From assembly GCF_002917105.1 (NCBI RefSeq), contig NZ_PQFZ01000005.1:53834-117833 (forward strand): a DNA stretch of 64,000 nt, read 5' to 3'. The position numbers and the translations under genes were made by a program. The notes beneath the pieces are model-generated. The model ran no database searches and was not told where the DNA came from. It worked only from the letters and a program-made list of their open reading frames with translations. Numbering within the stretch: the stretch's first letter is position 1; every line of letters starts with the position of its first letter. This document shows, one piece after another, positions 25,829 to 33,924 of this stretch. This stretch comes from Allobosea psychrotolerans. GTDB taxonomy: Bacteria > Pseudomonadota > Alphaproteobacteria > Rhizobiales > Beijerinckiaceae.

Positions 25829-27471
25829 TGGCCGAGACCCCGAACACGCCCCCGAAGGCGCCGGCCCCCTCGGCCTTCTCGCCGCTGCGCCGGCCCGTCT
25901 TCGCCGTGCTCTGGGCGGCGACGATCCTGGGCAATATCGGCAGCTTCATGCGTGACGTCGCCAGCGCCTGGCTGGTGACCGACCTTTCCGGCTCGCCCTC
26001 GGCCGTGGCGATGATCCAGGTCGCCGGCACCTTGCCGATCTTCCTGCTGGCGATCCCCGCCGGCGTGCTCTCCGACATCGTCGACCGCCGCAAGCTCCTG
26101 ATCGGCGTGCAGATCCTGCTCGGCCTTATCAGCACCGCGCTGCTCACCCTGGCGCTCGCCGACAGGCTGAGCGTCGCGATCCTGGTCGGGCTGACCTTTC
26201 TCGGCGGCGTCGGCGCGGCGCTGATGGGGCCGGCCTGGCAGTCGATCGTGCCCGAGCTCGTGCCGAAGCCGGACCTGCGCAATGCGGTGGCGCTCAACTC
26301 GCTCGGTTTCAACATCGCCCGCTCGATCGGCCCGGCGCTCGGCGGCGCGCTGCTCGTCGCCTTCGGGGCGGCCGCGACTTATGGCGCGGACGTGCTGAGC
26401 TATGTCTTCGTCATCGCCGCCCTGGTCTGGTGGCGGCGCCCGGCCGAGGCCGATGACGCGCTGCGCGAGCATTTCGGCGGCGCCTTCCGGGCCGGGCTGC
26501 GCTATGCCCGCGCCAGCCGCGAGCTGCATCGCGTCCTGCTGCGCGCCACGCTGTTCTTCATCTGCGCCAGCGCGGTCTGGGCGCTGCTGCCGCTGGTGGC
26601 GCGCCGGCTGCTCGAAGGCGGCGCCGGCTTTTACGGGCTGCTTCTCGGTGCGGTCGGCGCCGGGGCGATCTGCGGCGCGGTCCTGCTGCCGCAGATCCGA
26701 GGGCGAACGGGCGTCGACGGCCTCATGCTCGGCGCCGCCCTCGTCACCGCCGCGATCATCGCGGCGCTGGCAGCCGTGCCGCCGCAATGGCTCGCGGTGA
26801 TCCTGCTCTTCATCCTCGGCGGGGCCTGGATCGCGGCGCTGACCACGCTGAACGGCACCATCCAGGCGATCCTGCCGAACTGGGTGCGCGGCCGCGGCCT
26901 GGCGCTCTACCTGACGGTGTTCAACGGCGCCTCGGCCGCCGGCAGCCTGCTCTGGGGCATCGTCGCGGAGGCGATCGGCCTTCACGGCACGCTGGTCGCG
27001 GCGGCGCTGGCGCTCAGCGTCGTCGCCTTCGCCGCCCTGCGCCTGCCGCTGCCGGCGGGAGAGGCCGATCTGACGCCGTCCTCGCATTGGCCCGAGCCCG
27101 CCATCGTCGAACCGGTCGAGCATGATCGCGGCCCGGTGATGATCACGATCGAATACCGCATCGCCCGCGAGAACCGCGCCGGTTTCCTGGCGGCCATCGC
27201 CCGGCTCGCGCCGGAGCGGCGGCGCGACGGCGCCTTCGCCTGGGGCGTCGCCGAGGACGCCGCCGATCCCGAGCGCATCGTCGAATGGTTCATGGTCGAG
27301 TCCTGGGCCGAGCATCTGCGCCAGCACAAGCGCGTCTCGCGGGCCGATGCCGATATCCAGGCCGAGGCGGCGCGCTTCCATGCCGGGCCGGAGGCGCCCG
27401 TCATCCGGCACCTGCTCGGGCTTTCGGCGCAGCGCGAGGATCGCGCTGCCCCGGCGGAGCGCGGGGCATGA
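25828..27471 (+). CDS. MFS exporter (EntS-like, MFS_3) with C-terminal cytosolic domain
   Basis: This 547-aa protein has an MFS core of about 400 residues beginning SPLRRPVFAVLWAATILGNIGSFMRDVASAWLVTDLSGS. The loop SDIVDRRKLLIGVQ is the MFS motif A equivalent. From about residue 430 an extra domain (PVMITIEYRIARENRAGFLAAI...IVEWFMVESWAEHLRQHKRV) resembles an antibiotic-biosynthesis-monooxygenase-like fold, a known C-terminal addition in this exporter family. The likely role is drug- or metabolite-efflux at the inner membrane. It is coupled to DoxX before it and to the porin after it by overlapping codons. Confidence 0.82.
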   Translation: MAETPNTPPKAPAPSAFSPLRRPVFAVLWAATILGNIGSFMRDVASAWLVTDLSGSPSAVAMIQVAGTLPIFLLAIPAGVLSDIVDRRKLLIGVQILLGLISTALLTLALADRLSVAILVGLTFLGGVGAALMGPAWQSIVPELVPKPDLRNAVALNSLGFNIARSIGPALGGALLVAFGAAATYGADVLSYVFVIAALVWWRRPAEADDALREHFGGAFRAGLRYARASRELHRVLLRATLFFICASAVWALLPLVARRLLEGGAGFYGLLLGAVGAGAICGAVLLPQIRGRTGVDGLMLGAALVTAAIIAALAAVPPQWLAVILLFILGGAWIAALTTLNGTIQAILPNWVRGRGLALYLTVFNGASAAGSLLWGIVAEAIGLHGTLVAAALALSVVAFAALRLPLPAGEADLTPSSHWPEPAIVEPVEHDRGPVMITIEYRIARENRAGFLAAIARLAPERRRDGAFAWGVAEDAADPERIVEWFMVESWAEHLRQHKRVSRADADIQAEAARFHAGPEAPVIRHLLGLSAQREDRAAPAERGA

Positions 27472-28910
27472 GCGCCGCGTGCCCGGCTTTCCGGCGGGGT
27501 CGTTGCCTGCGGCGCCTCGCCGGCCCGGCGCTGCTCGCGCTGCTCGGGCTGCTCGGGCTGGGGGGAACGGCAGCGGCCCAGAGCTCTGCCGGCCGGCCTG
27601 CCTATGAAAGCCTCCGCTTCAACGAGGATTGGTCGCCGCTGCGCGACCCGGCCTTGCGGACCGACCCGTTCGACCCGCTGAAATGGATCCCGCTGAACGG
27701 CACGGGCTCGGTCTATCTGACCCTGGGCGGCGAGCTCAGGGCGCGCTATGAATCCGCACGCGCTCCGGTCTTCGGCCTCGGCGCTCCCCGGCGCAACGAC
27801 TATACGCTGCTGCGCTCCTTCCTGTTCGCGGACCTGCATCTGGGCCCCTATGCCCGGGCTTTCCTCGAACTGGCCAGCGGTTTCGCGCCGGGCTGGGCCG
27901 GCACGCCGCCGCCGACGCAGAAGGACGAGCTCGATATCCTGCAGGCCTTCGGCGAGGTGACGCTCCCGACGGCGGGCGGCCAGATCATGCTACGCGGCGG
28001 CCGCCAGGAGATGAGCTTCGGCTCCTCGCGGCTCGTCTCGGTGCGCGAGAGCCCGAATATCCGCCGCGCCTTCGACGGCGTTCGCGCCGCCTGGATCGGC
28101 GCGGGCGATACGCGGATCGACGCTTTCCTGGTTCGCCCGGTCTCGCCGCAGCTTGGGAACTTCAACGACAGCAATGACAGGACCCAACTCTTCTGGGGCG
28201 CCTATGCGACGACCGCGATCCCTGCCCTGCCCGGCCTCAAGGCCGACCTCTACTATCTCGGGCTGGAGCGCGACGAAGCCCGCTTCGCGCAAGGCACCGC
28301 AACCGAGCATCGGCACACGCTCGGCACACGGCTCTTCGGCAAGCGCAGCGGCTTCGACTGGAATGTCGAGGCGGCCTACCAGTTCGGCAGCTTCGGGACG
28401 GCCGATATCCGCGCCTGGACCGTTTCGGCCAATCTTGGCTACAGCTTTGCCGATCTGCCCTTCTCGCCGCGCCTGGGCCTGAACGCCGACGCGATCAGCG
28501 GCGACAGGAACCTGCGCGACAACCGGCTCGGCACCTTCAATCCGCTGTTTCCGAAATTGCCCTATTTCTCGGAAGCGAACCTCGCCGCGCCGGCCAACCT
28601 GCTCGACATCCAGCCAAATCTGACCGTGTCGCTCACGCCGAAGCTGAGCCTGACGCTCGGCTGGAACCCGCTCTGGAAACAGGCGGAGGCGGACGCCTTC
28701 TATGCGCCGCCGCTCAGCCCGGTTCGGGGCAGCGCTGGGGGAACCGGCCGCTTCATCGGCCAGCAGACCAGCCTGGCCCTGAGCTGGAGCGCGACCGAGC
28801 ACCTGACCATCGGCGGGACTTATGTCCATTACACGCCCGGCGAGCGGCTGAAGCAGGCTGGGGCCGGCAGCGGCGAGTTTCTTGCCGGCTGGGCGCAATT
28901 CATCTTCTAG
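27468..28910 (+). CDS. Alginate-export (AlgE-like) outer-membrane porin
   Basis: This 480-aa protein has an N-terminal signal (LAGPALLALLGLLGLGGTAAAQ). A mature region full of alternating beta strands follows, starting AYESLRFNEDWSPLRDP and including LGGELRARYESARAP, LRSFLFADLHLGPYARAFLELASGF, LRGGRQEMSFGSSRLVSVRESPNIRRAFDGVR and a C-terminal Phe (FLAGWAQFIF) typical of outer-membrane barrels. It fits the alginate_exp porin family. Its ATG overlaps the MFS stop. It could form the outer-membrane port for uptake of the operon's substrate or for release of its products. Confidence 0.8.
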   Translation: MSAACPAFRRGRCLRRLAGPALLALLGLLGLGGTAAAQSSAGRPAYESLRFNEDWSPLRDPALRTDPFDPLKWIPLNGTGSVYLTLGGELRARYESARAPVFGLGAPRRNDYTLLRSFLFADLHLGPYARAFLELASGFAPGWAGTPPPTQKDELDILQAFGEVTLPTAGGQIMLRGGRQEMSFGSSRLVSVRESPNIRRAFDGVRAAWIGAGDTRIDAFLVRPVSPQLGNFNDSNDRTQLFWGAYATTAIPALPGLKADLYYLGLERDEARFAQGTATEHRHTLGTRLFGKRSGFDWNVEAAYQFGSFGTADIRAWTVSANLGYSFADLPFSPRLGLNADAISGDRNLRDNRLGTFNPLFPKLPYFSEANLAAPANLLDIQPNLTVSLTPKLSLTLGWNPLWKQAEADAFYAPPLSPVRGSAGGTGRFIGQQTSLALSWSATEHLTIGGTYVHYTPGERLKQAGAGSGEFLAGWAQFIF

Positions 28911-29013
28911 TGCCGAGGGCAAACCGCTCGCGCGCTTCCGCCTGGACGGGACGTACGGACGATAGCCTGACCGCTTCCAGCGATTGAAAGGGACAGGCCG
29001 CCGTCGCAAGTCG

Positions 29014-29895
29014 CTATTTCAGCGGCAGGAACAGCTCGGCGACCGCCTCATGCTCCGGCACCTCCGGGAACAGGCTCAGCCGCTGGCAGTAGATCGGGAA
29101 GTCGCGGGCTTCCTCGCCGCTGGCTGGGAGCCAGTCGCGATACAAATAGAGCGCGGCGGGCTCCAGATTATGGGTGTTGCCGACGACGCGCAGCACCGCG
29201 CAGCGTCCGCCTGGGATCTCGCCGGCCTTGATCGGCTCGCCATGCGCCTCGATCGGCCGGTCGGTCCCGGCACAAAGGTCGTTGCTGTAGTCGGCCGGAG
29301 ACGCGGGCCGCCGCTCGGAACGCCAGACATTGAAGGTCGGGCTCGTACTGGGGTGCAGGCCGGCGGCCTTGCGCCAGGCGATGAAGCGCTGGATCGTGGC
29401 GCCCAGCGTCGCCGGATCGCCGCGATGCTCCATGATCGCCACCGGCGTTGTCGGCACATCGCGGATGATCACGTCGTCAGCGGTGAATGTCGTCTGCATG
29501 AGCTTGCTCCTCGCATCGTCGAAAGGCCCGAAGGCCGCAAGCCACGGCTCCCAGTCGGGAGATTTCCGGAATGACGAAGGCGATTGTCCGAACCGTTGCC
29601 GAAAGGCGCGGGCGAAGGCATCAGGCGCATCGTAACCGGCATCCATCGCAATGTCGGTGACGCTTTGGGCGTCCCTGTAGGCCAGCCGGTACGAAGCGCG
29701 CTTCATGCGGGCAAGCTGGACATAGCGATGCACGGACACCCCGAAGGTGGACATGAACTGCCGGTGGAAATGGAATTTCGAGAAGGCCGCGACGCCGCTC
29801 AACACGTCCAGACCGAGATCATCGTCCAGGTGCCGGTCTATATGGTCCAGCACCCGCTGCATCCGGGCATGGTAGTTTTCAAGCGCCGCCTTCAT
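29014..29895 (-). CDS. AraC-family regulator with GyrI-like effector domain
   Basis: This 293-aa protein has an N-terminal AraC DNA-binding domain: MQRVLDHIDRHLDDDLGLDVLSGVAAFSKFHFHRQFMSTFGVSVHRYVQLARMKRASYRLAY with second helix-turn-helix SVTDIAMDAGYDAPDAFARAFRQRFGQSPSSFR. From about 140 a GyrI/BmrR-like small-molecule domain follows (VIIRDVPTTPVAIMEHRGDPATLGATIQRFIAWRKAAGL). This SoxS/Rob-like arrangement is typical of multidrug-responsive activators. A strong GGAGGAAGGG lies upstream of the start. It converges on the porin gene and has no obvious operon partner. Confidence 0.87.
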   Translation of the reverse strand: MKAALENYHARMQRVLDHIDRHLDDDLGLDVLSGVAAFSKFHFHRQFMSTFGVSVHRYVQLARMKRASYRLAYRDAQSVTDIAMDAGYDAPDAFARAFRQRFGQSPSSFRKSPDWEPWLAAFGPFDDARSKLMQTTFTADDVIIRDVPTTPVAIMEHRGDPATLGATIQRFIAWRKAAGLHPSTSPTFNVWRSERRPASPADYSNDLCAGTDRPIEAHGEPIKAGEIPGGRCAVLRVVGNTHNLEPAALYLYRDWLPASGEEARDFPIYCQRLSLFPEVPEHEAVAELFLPLK

Positions 29896-30136
29896 CGTCT
29901 CTTGGTCCCTTCCTCCGTGGCGCCGCCAGTTAGTCGCCGATGGCCGTAATCGGCTCGACCGATCTTGCGGTTTGAAGGGATAGACTCAAGGCGCTCCGCA
30001 ACCGCTTGCCGACCGGCGGCGTCCCACCGGCTTCGGCGCGACGCCATAGGCGCGCTTGAAGGCCGTCGTAGCGTAAACCCGGTCGGGCCGACACGCTGTC
30101 GTTACAGGGGCGCCGGGTCGTGGCAGCGAGCCGAGC

Positions 30137-30532
30137 TCAGAACGCGATTGTGAGAGCGGAGAGCGGAACGGCCCGGCAGGTCAGGCATTGATCGGGCTCG
30201 CCGTCGACATCGAGCATATGGGCGAAGCGTCCCTCGACGACGCGACCCGAGCAGCTTTCGCATTGGCCGCCCCGGCAGCCGCTCGGCAGCGACAGGCCAA
30301 CCGCGAGCGCGGCATCGAGGATGGGGCCGGCTGCGGGCGTCCAGAGGAAGGATTCTCCCGTTCCCGCGATCGTCACGGTCTGCGCTTCCAGTTCGGCGGG
30401 CATCTCGCCCGGCGCAGAACAAGCCTCGGTGAAGATGTCGAAGCGCGGCAGGGCTAGCCGCAGCAGCGCATCCGTCATCGCCTTGTTGACGCCCGGCGAG
30501 CCGCAGAGATTGGTCGGGATCGCGCTGCGCAT
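30137..30532 (-). pseudogene. Truncated ferredoxin-reductase/2Fe-2S oxidoreductase
   Basis: This 131-codon reading frame encodes the end of an NAD-binding reductase domain (NLCGSPGVNKAMTDALLRLALPRFDIFTEA). A plant-type 2Fe-2S domain follows with CRGGQCESCSG and CLTC cysteines. Normal proteins of this type carry an FAD domain and the first half of the NAD domain before this point; both are missing. Sequence similarity ends within a few codons of the left edge of the palindromic element at 30537-30641. The remaining gene is therefore a 5'-truncated relic, even though its frame is open. An isolated ferredoxin-like product is conceivable but I see no ribosome-binding site. Confidence 0.6.
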
Positions 30533-30536
30533 CTTC

Positions 30537-30641
30537 TAGAGCATTTCCGCGTTTCTTCGAATCGCGGAAATGCTCTAACTTATTGTTTTATCGCATTTTC
30601 TTCACGCGAACCGGTGCCCACTTCGCTCGAAAATGCTCTAG
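30537..30641. repeat. Dispersed palindromic repeat, family C (copy 1)
   Basis: TAGAGCATTTCCGCG (30537-30551) and CGCGGAAATGCTCTA (30563-30577) form a perfect 15-bp inverted repeat. The element then continues through CGCGAACCGGTGCCCACTTC and ends with GAAAATGCTCTAG (30629-30641), a third copy of the arm. A related element is at 40175-40280. It sits exactly between two gene relics. Confidence 0.85.
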
Positions 30642-30776
30642 GGCGGCGTTGATATTCGTCGTGTCGGAGCCGGTGATCGCGCCGCCGCCGAGCCCCGGCC
30701 GCACGCATGCCTCCCACCAGCCGATTCCGCCACGATCGTCCGGTCGTCGAGCGCCGTGTTGATGCGGACGCGCAAG
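30642..30776 (-). pseudogene. Relic of a molybdopterin oxidoreductase C-terminus
   Basis: On the minus strand this stretch reads LRVRINTALDDRTIVAESAG and, after a 1-nt frame change, WEACVRPGLGGGAITGSDTTN, INAA. The pattern resembles the dinucleotide-binding C-terminal end of molybdopterin oxidoreductases, where a 'V-A-x-S-x-x-W-W' segment is followed by an 'N-x-N' element. Only this fragment is left, fused to the repeat element at one end and the MlaD gene at the other. It is a short match, so the family is tentative. Confidence 0.4.
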
Positions 30777-31913
30777 CTACCGGGCTCCATTGTATTGAGG
30801 GAGCTGGGGCTTACTTCCAAGAATTAACCGCTGCGGGTCCCGTTCAACTGCCCGTAAGTTACGACTAAAGCCTGTTAGCGCGCGCCGTCCGTCGGTCGTC
30901 AAGGTTTCAACACTCCTCAGACCGGCACCCGTTAAGCGGGTGATTTCAGCGGTAATCTCTGCCGTACGCTGGTCGAGGTTGTCGGCAAGCACGCGGATCG
31001 ACTTCGCGACATCCCTGATATCGGAGAAGGCATTGCGGCCGTCCTGGCCCGAGGCCGTGTTCAGGAAGGCCTGCGCACCCTTCAGCACGTCCTCTACGTG
31101 ATTGGCCGACCTGTTGAGCTTTTCGGCAATTGAGGCGACATCCTTCACTCTCTTGCCGACATCACTACCAGCGCCTCCCAGCGTCGCGGTGAACTCCTCA
31201 ACGTTTTCGACGACCGACGTGATATTCTGTTGATCCACCGAGCGAATGGTCTCGGTTAGTTCCTGACTGAACGCGCCTAGCTTCTGCGTAAGCGGGGCGG
31301 TGAACTCGGCCACTGAACCGATGCTCTTCATCAACTTATCGACGCCGCCGGAACTGTCGCCGAGTGCAGCCGCGAATTGTTCCGTGCTCCTAATCGTGTC
31401 GCTGATCGGGCCCGCATTGTCCTTGACTAGCCCCTCGATGCCGCCAAGGGCGTCGTCGACGCGCTTGGCGATCGTGCGAGCCGTCTCGAGGATATCTTCG
31501 GAGCGTTCGGCGGTTATGGTCGGAAAGGGCTCACCCGCTTGTGCGGTCAAAACCGGCGAATTGGGGTCGCCACCGAGAAGCTGCACGGCGACAACACCGG
31601 CAAAACCCTGGGCCTCAATGCGGGCGCGGGTATCGGCGCGGAGTGGTGTCGACTGGTCAACCTTGATGATAGCATAGATTTGGCGTGGATCGTCAGGCTG
31701 GAGGCTGATTTGCGTCACCTCGCCGACGCGCAGGCCGTTGAAAAGCACGTTGGTACCCTGCCCAAGGCCCGAGACTTTGTCGTTGAAGAGAAGGCGAACT
31801 TCCGCCTTATCGACGCCGCCGCCGCTGCTGAACCAATAAGCGAACCCGAATAGCGCAGCCAGAACCGCGAGGGTCAACAGCCCAACCAACGCATGACTCG
31901 CTCGCGATTCCAT
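30777..31913 (-). CDS. MlaD/MCE-family lipid-transport protein (orphan)
   Basis: This 378-aa protein has an N-terminal membrane anchor (ALVGLLTLAVLAALFGFAYWF). The MCE domain comes next: AEVRLLFNDKVSGLGQGTNVLFNGLRVGEVTQISLQPDD...RARIEAQGFAGVVAVQLLGG. From about 140 to 350 it is a long helical, coiled-coil region rich in Ser/Thr/Val, and it ends in PQRLILGSKPQLPQYNG, a C-terminal tag common to alphaproteobacterial MCE proteins. MCE rings shuttle phospholipids between membranes. No permease or ATPase gene lies beside it, so partners must be elsewhere or it is non-functional. The last codons overlap the oxidoreductase relic. Confidence 0.85.
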   Translation of the reverse strand: MESRASHALVGLLTLAVLAALFGFAYWFSSGGGVDKAEVRLLFNDKVSGLGQGTNVLFNGLRVGEVTQISLQPDDPRQIYAIIKVDQSTPLRADTRARIEAQGFAGVVAVQLLGGDPNSPVLTAQAGEPFPTITAERSEDILETARTIAKRVDDALGGIEGLVKDNAGPISDTIRSTEQFAAALGDSSGGVDKLMKSIGSVAEFTAPLTQKLGAFSQELTETIRSVDQQNITSVVENVEEFTATLGGAGSDVGKRVKDVASIAEKLNRSANHVEDVLKGAQAFLNTASGQDGRNAFSDIRDVAKSIRVLADNLDQRTAEITAEITRLTGAGLRSVETLTTDGRRALTGFSRNLRAVERDPQRLILGSKPQLPQYNGAR

Positions 31914-32083
31914 GGCCTAGACAGCTTCCCCTTTGGGTAGGCGACAGGCGGGCAGGCCCTCACTCGCAGCCGAAATCGGTGTTGCGCGGTGCGCTAGAGG
32001 CGCCCGAGATTCAAGGTTTCGGTATAGGCTGTTGGGCAGCGACCTCTGACGAAGGCAGGCTCTGATCCGGCGAAACGAGGACA

Positions 32084-32308
32084 TCAAAAATATCGGGAGA
32101 GGAACGCCGGCAAGAAGTACCCAACGCCTCCAAATGCTGCGAGTAGCGCGAAAAGGATCGTCCCGGCCCGGAAGCGGCTGAGCAGCGAGCGAGACGAGTC
32201 AGTCTCGACGATCAACTTTAGAAAGCCATGCAGCGGCCGGAATCGTATGGGCACGGGCTTGGAGTCCCCGCCATCCAAAGCATCATCGGTGGAAATCGCT
32301 TTCGGCAT
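32084..32308 (-). CDS. Small single-helix membrane protein with EcfG-like promoter
   Basis: This 74-aa protein starts at MPKAISTDDALDGG behind a strong GGGGAGG ribosome-binding site (32316-32322). Residues 1-50 are soluble (PIRFRPLHGFLKLIVETDSSRSLLSRFR). Residues about 49-68 form one hydrophobic helix (AGTILFALLAAFGGVGYFLP). I do not recognise a family. A GGAAC-N17-GTT promoter just upstream suggests control by the general stress response. Confidence 0.55.
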   Translation of the reverse strand: MPKAISTDDALDGGDSKPVPIRFRPLHGFLKLIVETDSSRSLLSRFRAGTILFALLAAFGGVGYFLPAFLSRYF

Positions 32309-32333
32309 GACGTCGCCTCCCCGGCAACGCTTC

Positions 32334-32358
32334 AACCGTCAGCCGACCGGTTCGTTCC
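32334..32358 (-). promoter_or_regulatory. EcfG-like general-stress promoter
   Basis: On the minus strand GGAAC (32354-32358) is followed after 17 bp by GTT (32334-32336). The EcfG consensus is GGAAC-N16-CGTT; the spacing is correct and only the C is replaced by G. It lies 26 bp upstream of the small membrane protein start. Confidence 0.55.
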
Positions 32359-32514
32359 GCTGAACCGCATGCGTCATACAGTCCCGTCGACCACACATAT
32401 CTCCCCCGCCTCCGCATCGTCTCTCCTTTTGGTCAGGACAAGCCCGACATTCGGGCTCCGCAAGACCCTAACAGCCTCCAGGGGCTAATCAGTTGATCAT
32501 GATGTCCACAAGCG

Positions 32515-32649
32515 ATGCCGCCCGCCGTGCTCATCCTGGCGTCGGGCCGCGTCTCGCCGTTGGTCGCCGACATGCCAGAGAAGATCGTGTTCGTCAGGAA
32601 GCCATATGCGGAGTACGACCTCCTAAAGGTGCTGGCCGCATTCGATTAG
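32515..32649 (+). pseudogene. Truncated response-regulator receiver domain
   Basis: A 44-codon frame reads MPPAVLILASGRVSPLVADM, PEKIVFVRKPYAEYDLLKVL, AAFD. This looks like the last third of a CheY-like receiver: a 'LILASG' strand, then a 'V.KPY' segment with the conserved Lys-Pro, then the closing helix. The phosphorylated Asp half is absent, and an in-frame stop lies 12 bp upstream of the ATG. Its end overlaps the end of the HWE kinase gene (TAG 32647-32649 against the kinase stop at 32646-32648), facing it. It is probably the remains of the kinase's partner regulator. Confidence 0.55.
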
Positions 32650-33662
32650 TTGGCCAGCTTCGCGACCCTGAGTGTCAGCGTCACGATGAGCCCCTCCGGT
32701 TCCCATGCGTAGTCGATCACTCCATTGAGCTGCCCATTAACGCTGCGGGCAACCAGCCTGCTGCCATAACCGTTGACCTTCGACGGCTCGACGCTGGGGC
32801 CGCCCCGCTCCATCCAGACGATCTTGATGTCGTCGCCCTCCAGCGAGCCGGATACGTCCAGCGTCCCCTCGTTGGACGACAGTGCGCCGTACTTCACTGA
32901 GTTGGTGGCCAATTCGTGGATGACTAGCGCCAGCGTGGTCGCCGCGCCCTCACCGACACCCATGCGGGGAACCGCGACACGGATTCGACCGCTGAATGCG
33001 CCCATATCCTCATATGGCGACAGCAGGATCGACAACAGGTCGCCGAGCAGGGCTGCGGTGCCCTGATGGCCGGGAAGTGGACGCACCAAGTCGTGGGCCC
33101 TGCCCAGCGACGTCAGGCGGGTCGTCAGGTCCTTGGCCATCTCGGCAGCCGTGCTCGACGACCGGGAGGCGATCTGGGTCAGTCCCGATGCGATCGCCAA
33201 CAGATTCTTGACCCGATGGCTCATCTCGCCGGCGAGAAGCTCATGGCCCTCCTCGGCCTGCTTGCGGCCGGTCACGTCCAGGAAGATCCCGTACAAATGA
33301 CCCTCATGCATGCCGGAATCGTTGCCCAGGCCGCGCGCGGAAATCCAGCGGATGTCGTCGCCGACCATGATGCGGAAGTCGGTTTCGTAAGCGCCCTCGA
33401 CGCCGCGCGTCGCAGTGAAAGCGGCACGGACACGGTCGCGATCCGCTGGGTGGATGCGCGCCGACAAGTCCTCGAACTTCAGGTCATCTGTCTGCTCCAC
33501 GGACCACATCTCGAAGCCCTGTTCGTCCATGACGAACGTGTCTTCCGCGACGTTCCATGACCACAGGGCGACGCCCGCAGCATGGATGGCTCGGCGCAGG
33601 CTATCTGATGTCCAGTGGCGAAACGGCACAGTGAGCCTCGATTGGAAAGGTTGCGGGAGCAC
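32646..33662 (-). CDS. PAS-domain HWE-family histidine kinase
   Basis: This 338-aa protein has a PAS sensor at about 20-135 (AAGVALWSWNVAEDTFVMDEQ...RGVEGAYETDFRIMVGDDIRWISARGLG...GIFLDVTGRKQ). The phosphoacceptor segment is GEMSHRVKNLLAIASGLTQIAS (His149). The HWE-type catalytic domain includes ALVIHELATNSVKYGALS and the diagnostic W-x-E in IVWMERGGP. It has no membrane segment, so it senses a cytosolic signal. HWE/HisKA_2 kinases include general-stress kinases of the PhyK type, and EcfG-like promoters lie nearby, but its output partner beside it is truncated. Confidence 0.85.
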   Translation of the reverse strand: MLPQPFQSRLTVPFRHWTSDSLRRAIHAAGVALWSWNVAEDTFVMDEQGFEMWSVEQTDDLKFEDLSARIHPADRDRVRAAFTATRGVEGAYETDFRIMVGDDIRWISARGLGNDSGMHEGHLYGIFLDVTGRKQAEEGHELLAGEMSHRVKNLLAIASGLTQIASRSSSTAAEMAKDLTTRLTSLGRAHDLVRPLPGHQGTAALLGDLLSILLSPYEDMGAFSGRIRVAVPRMGVGEGAATTLALVIHELATNSVKYGALSSNEGTLDVSGSLEGDDIKIVWMERGGPSVEPSKVNGYGSRLVARSVNGQLNGVIDYAWEPEGLIVTLTLRVAKLAN

Positions 33663-33924
33663 TGAACTCTATACGGTATCGAGGCTCTCTACGCCTTGGG
33701 TGTGTCGCAAGGCACCGATTACGGCTCTTTAAGGCGAGTGAGGCGGGCAAAAACGCCCCCCAGGTCAACTGCACAATGTGCCGGGTATACGACAAATCTC
33801 GTTTCTCAATCTGCCGCATCTCAAAGACTGCCATTAAGCGTGACGTATCGGTCTCGAAAGCAAATCGTCACAGCCAACAGCAAATTCAGGTAATCCGGCC
33901 AAGAATGAACCTCAGATGACCGGG

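Noticed and set aside
23149-27411. A 1420-codon open frame on the minus strand
   Set aside because: It is antisense to the XapX, amidohydrolase, DoxX and MFS genes. Those genes have recognisable domains, signals and overlapping codons. The antisense frame is Arg/Gly/Ala-rich low-complexity, as expected from GC-rich shadow frames.
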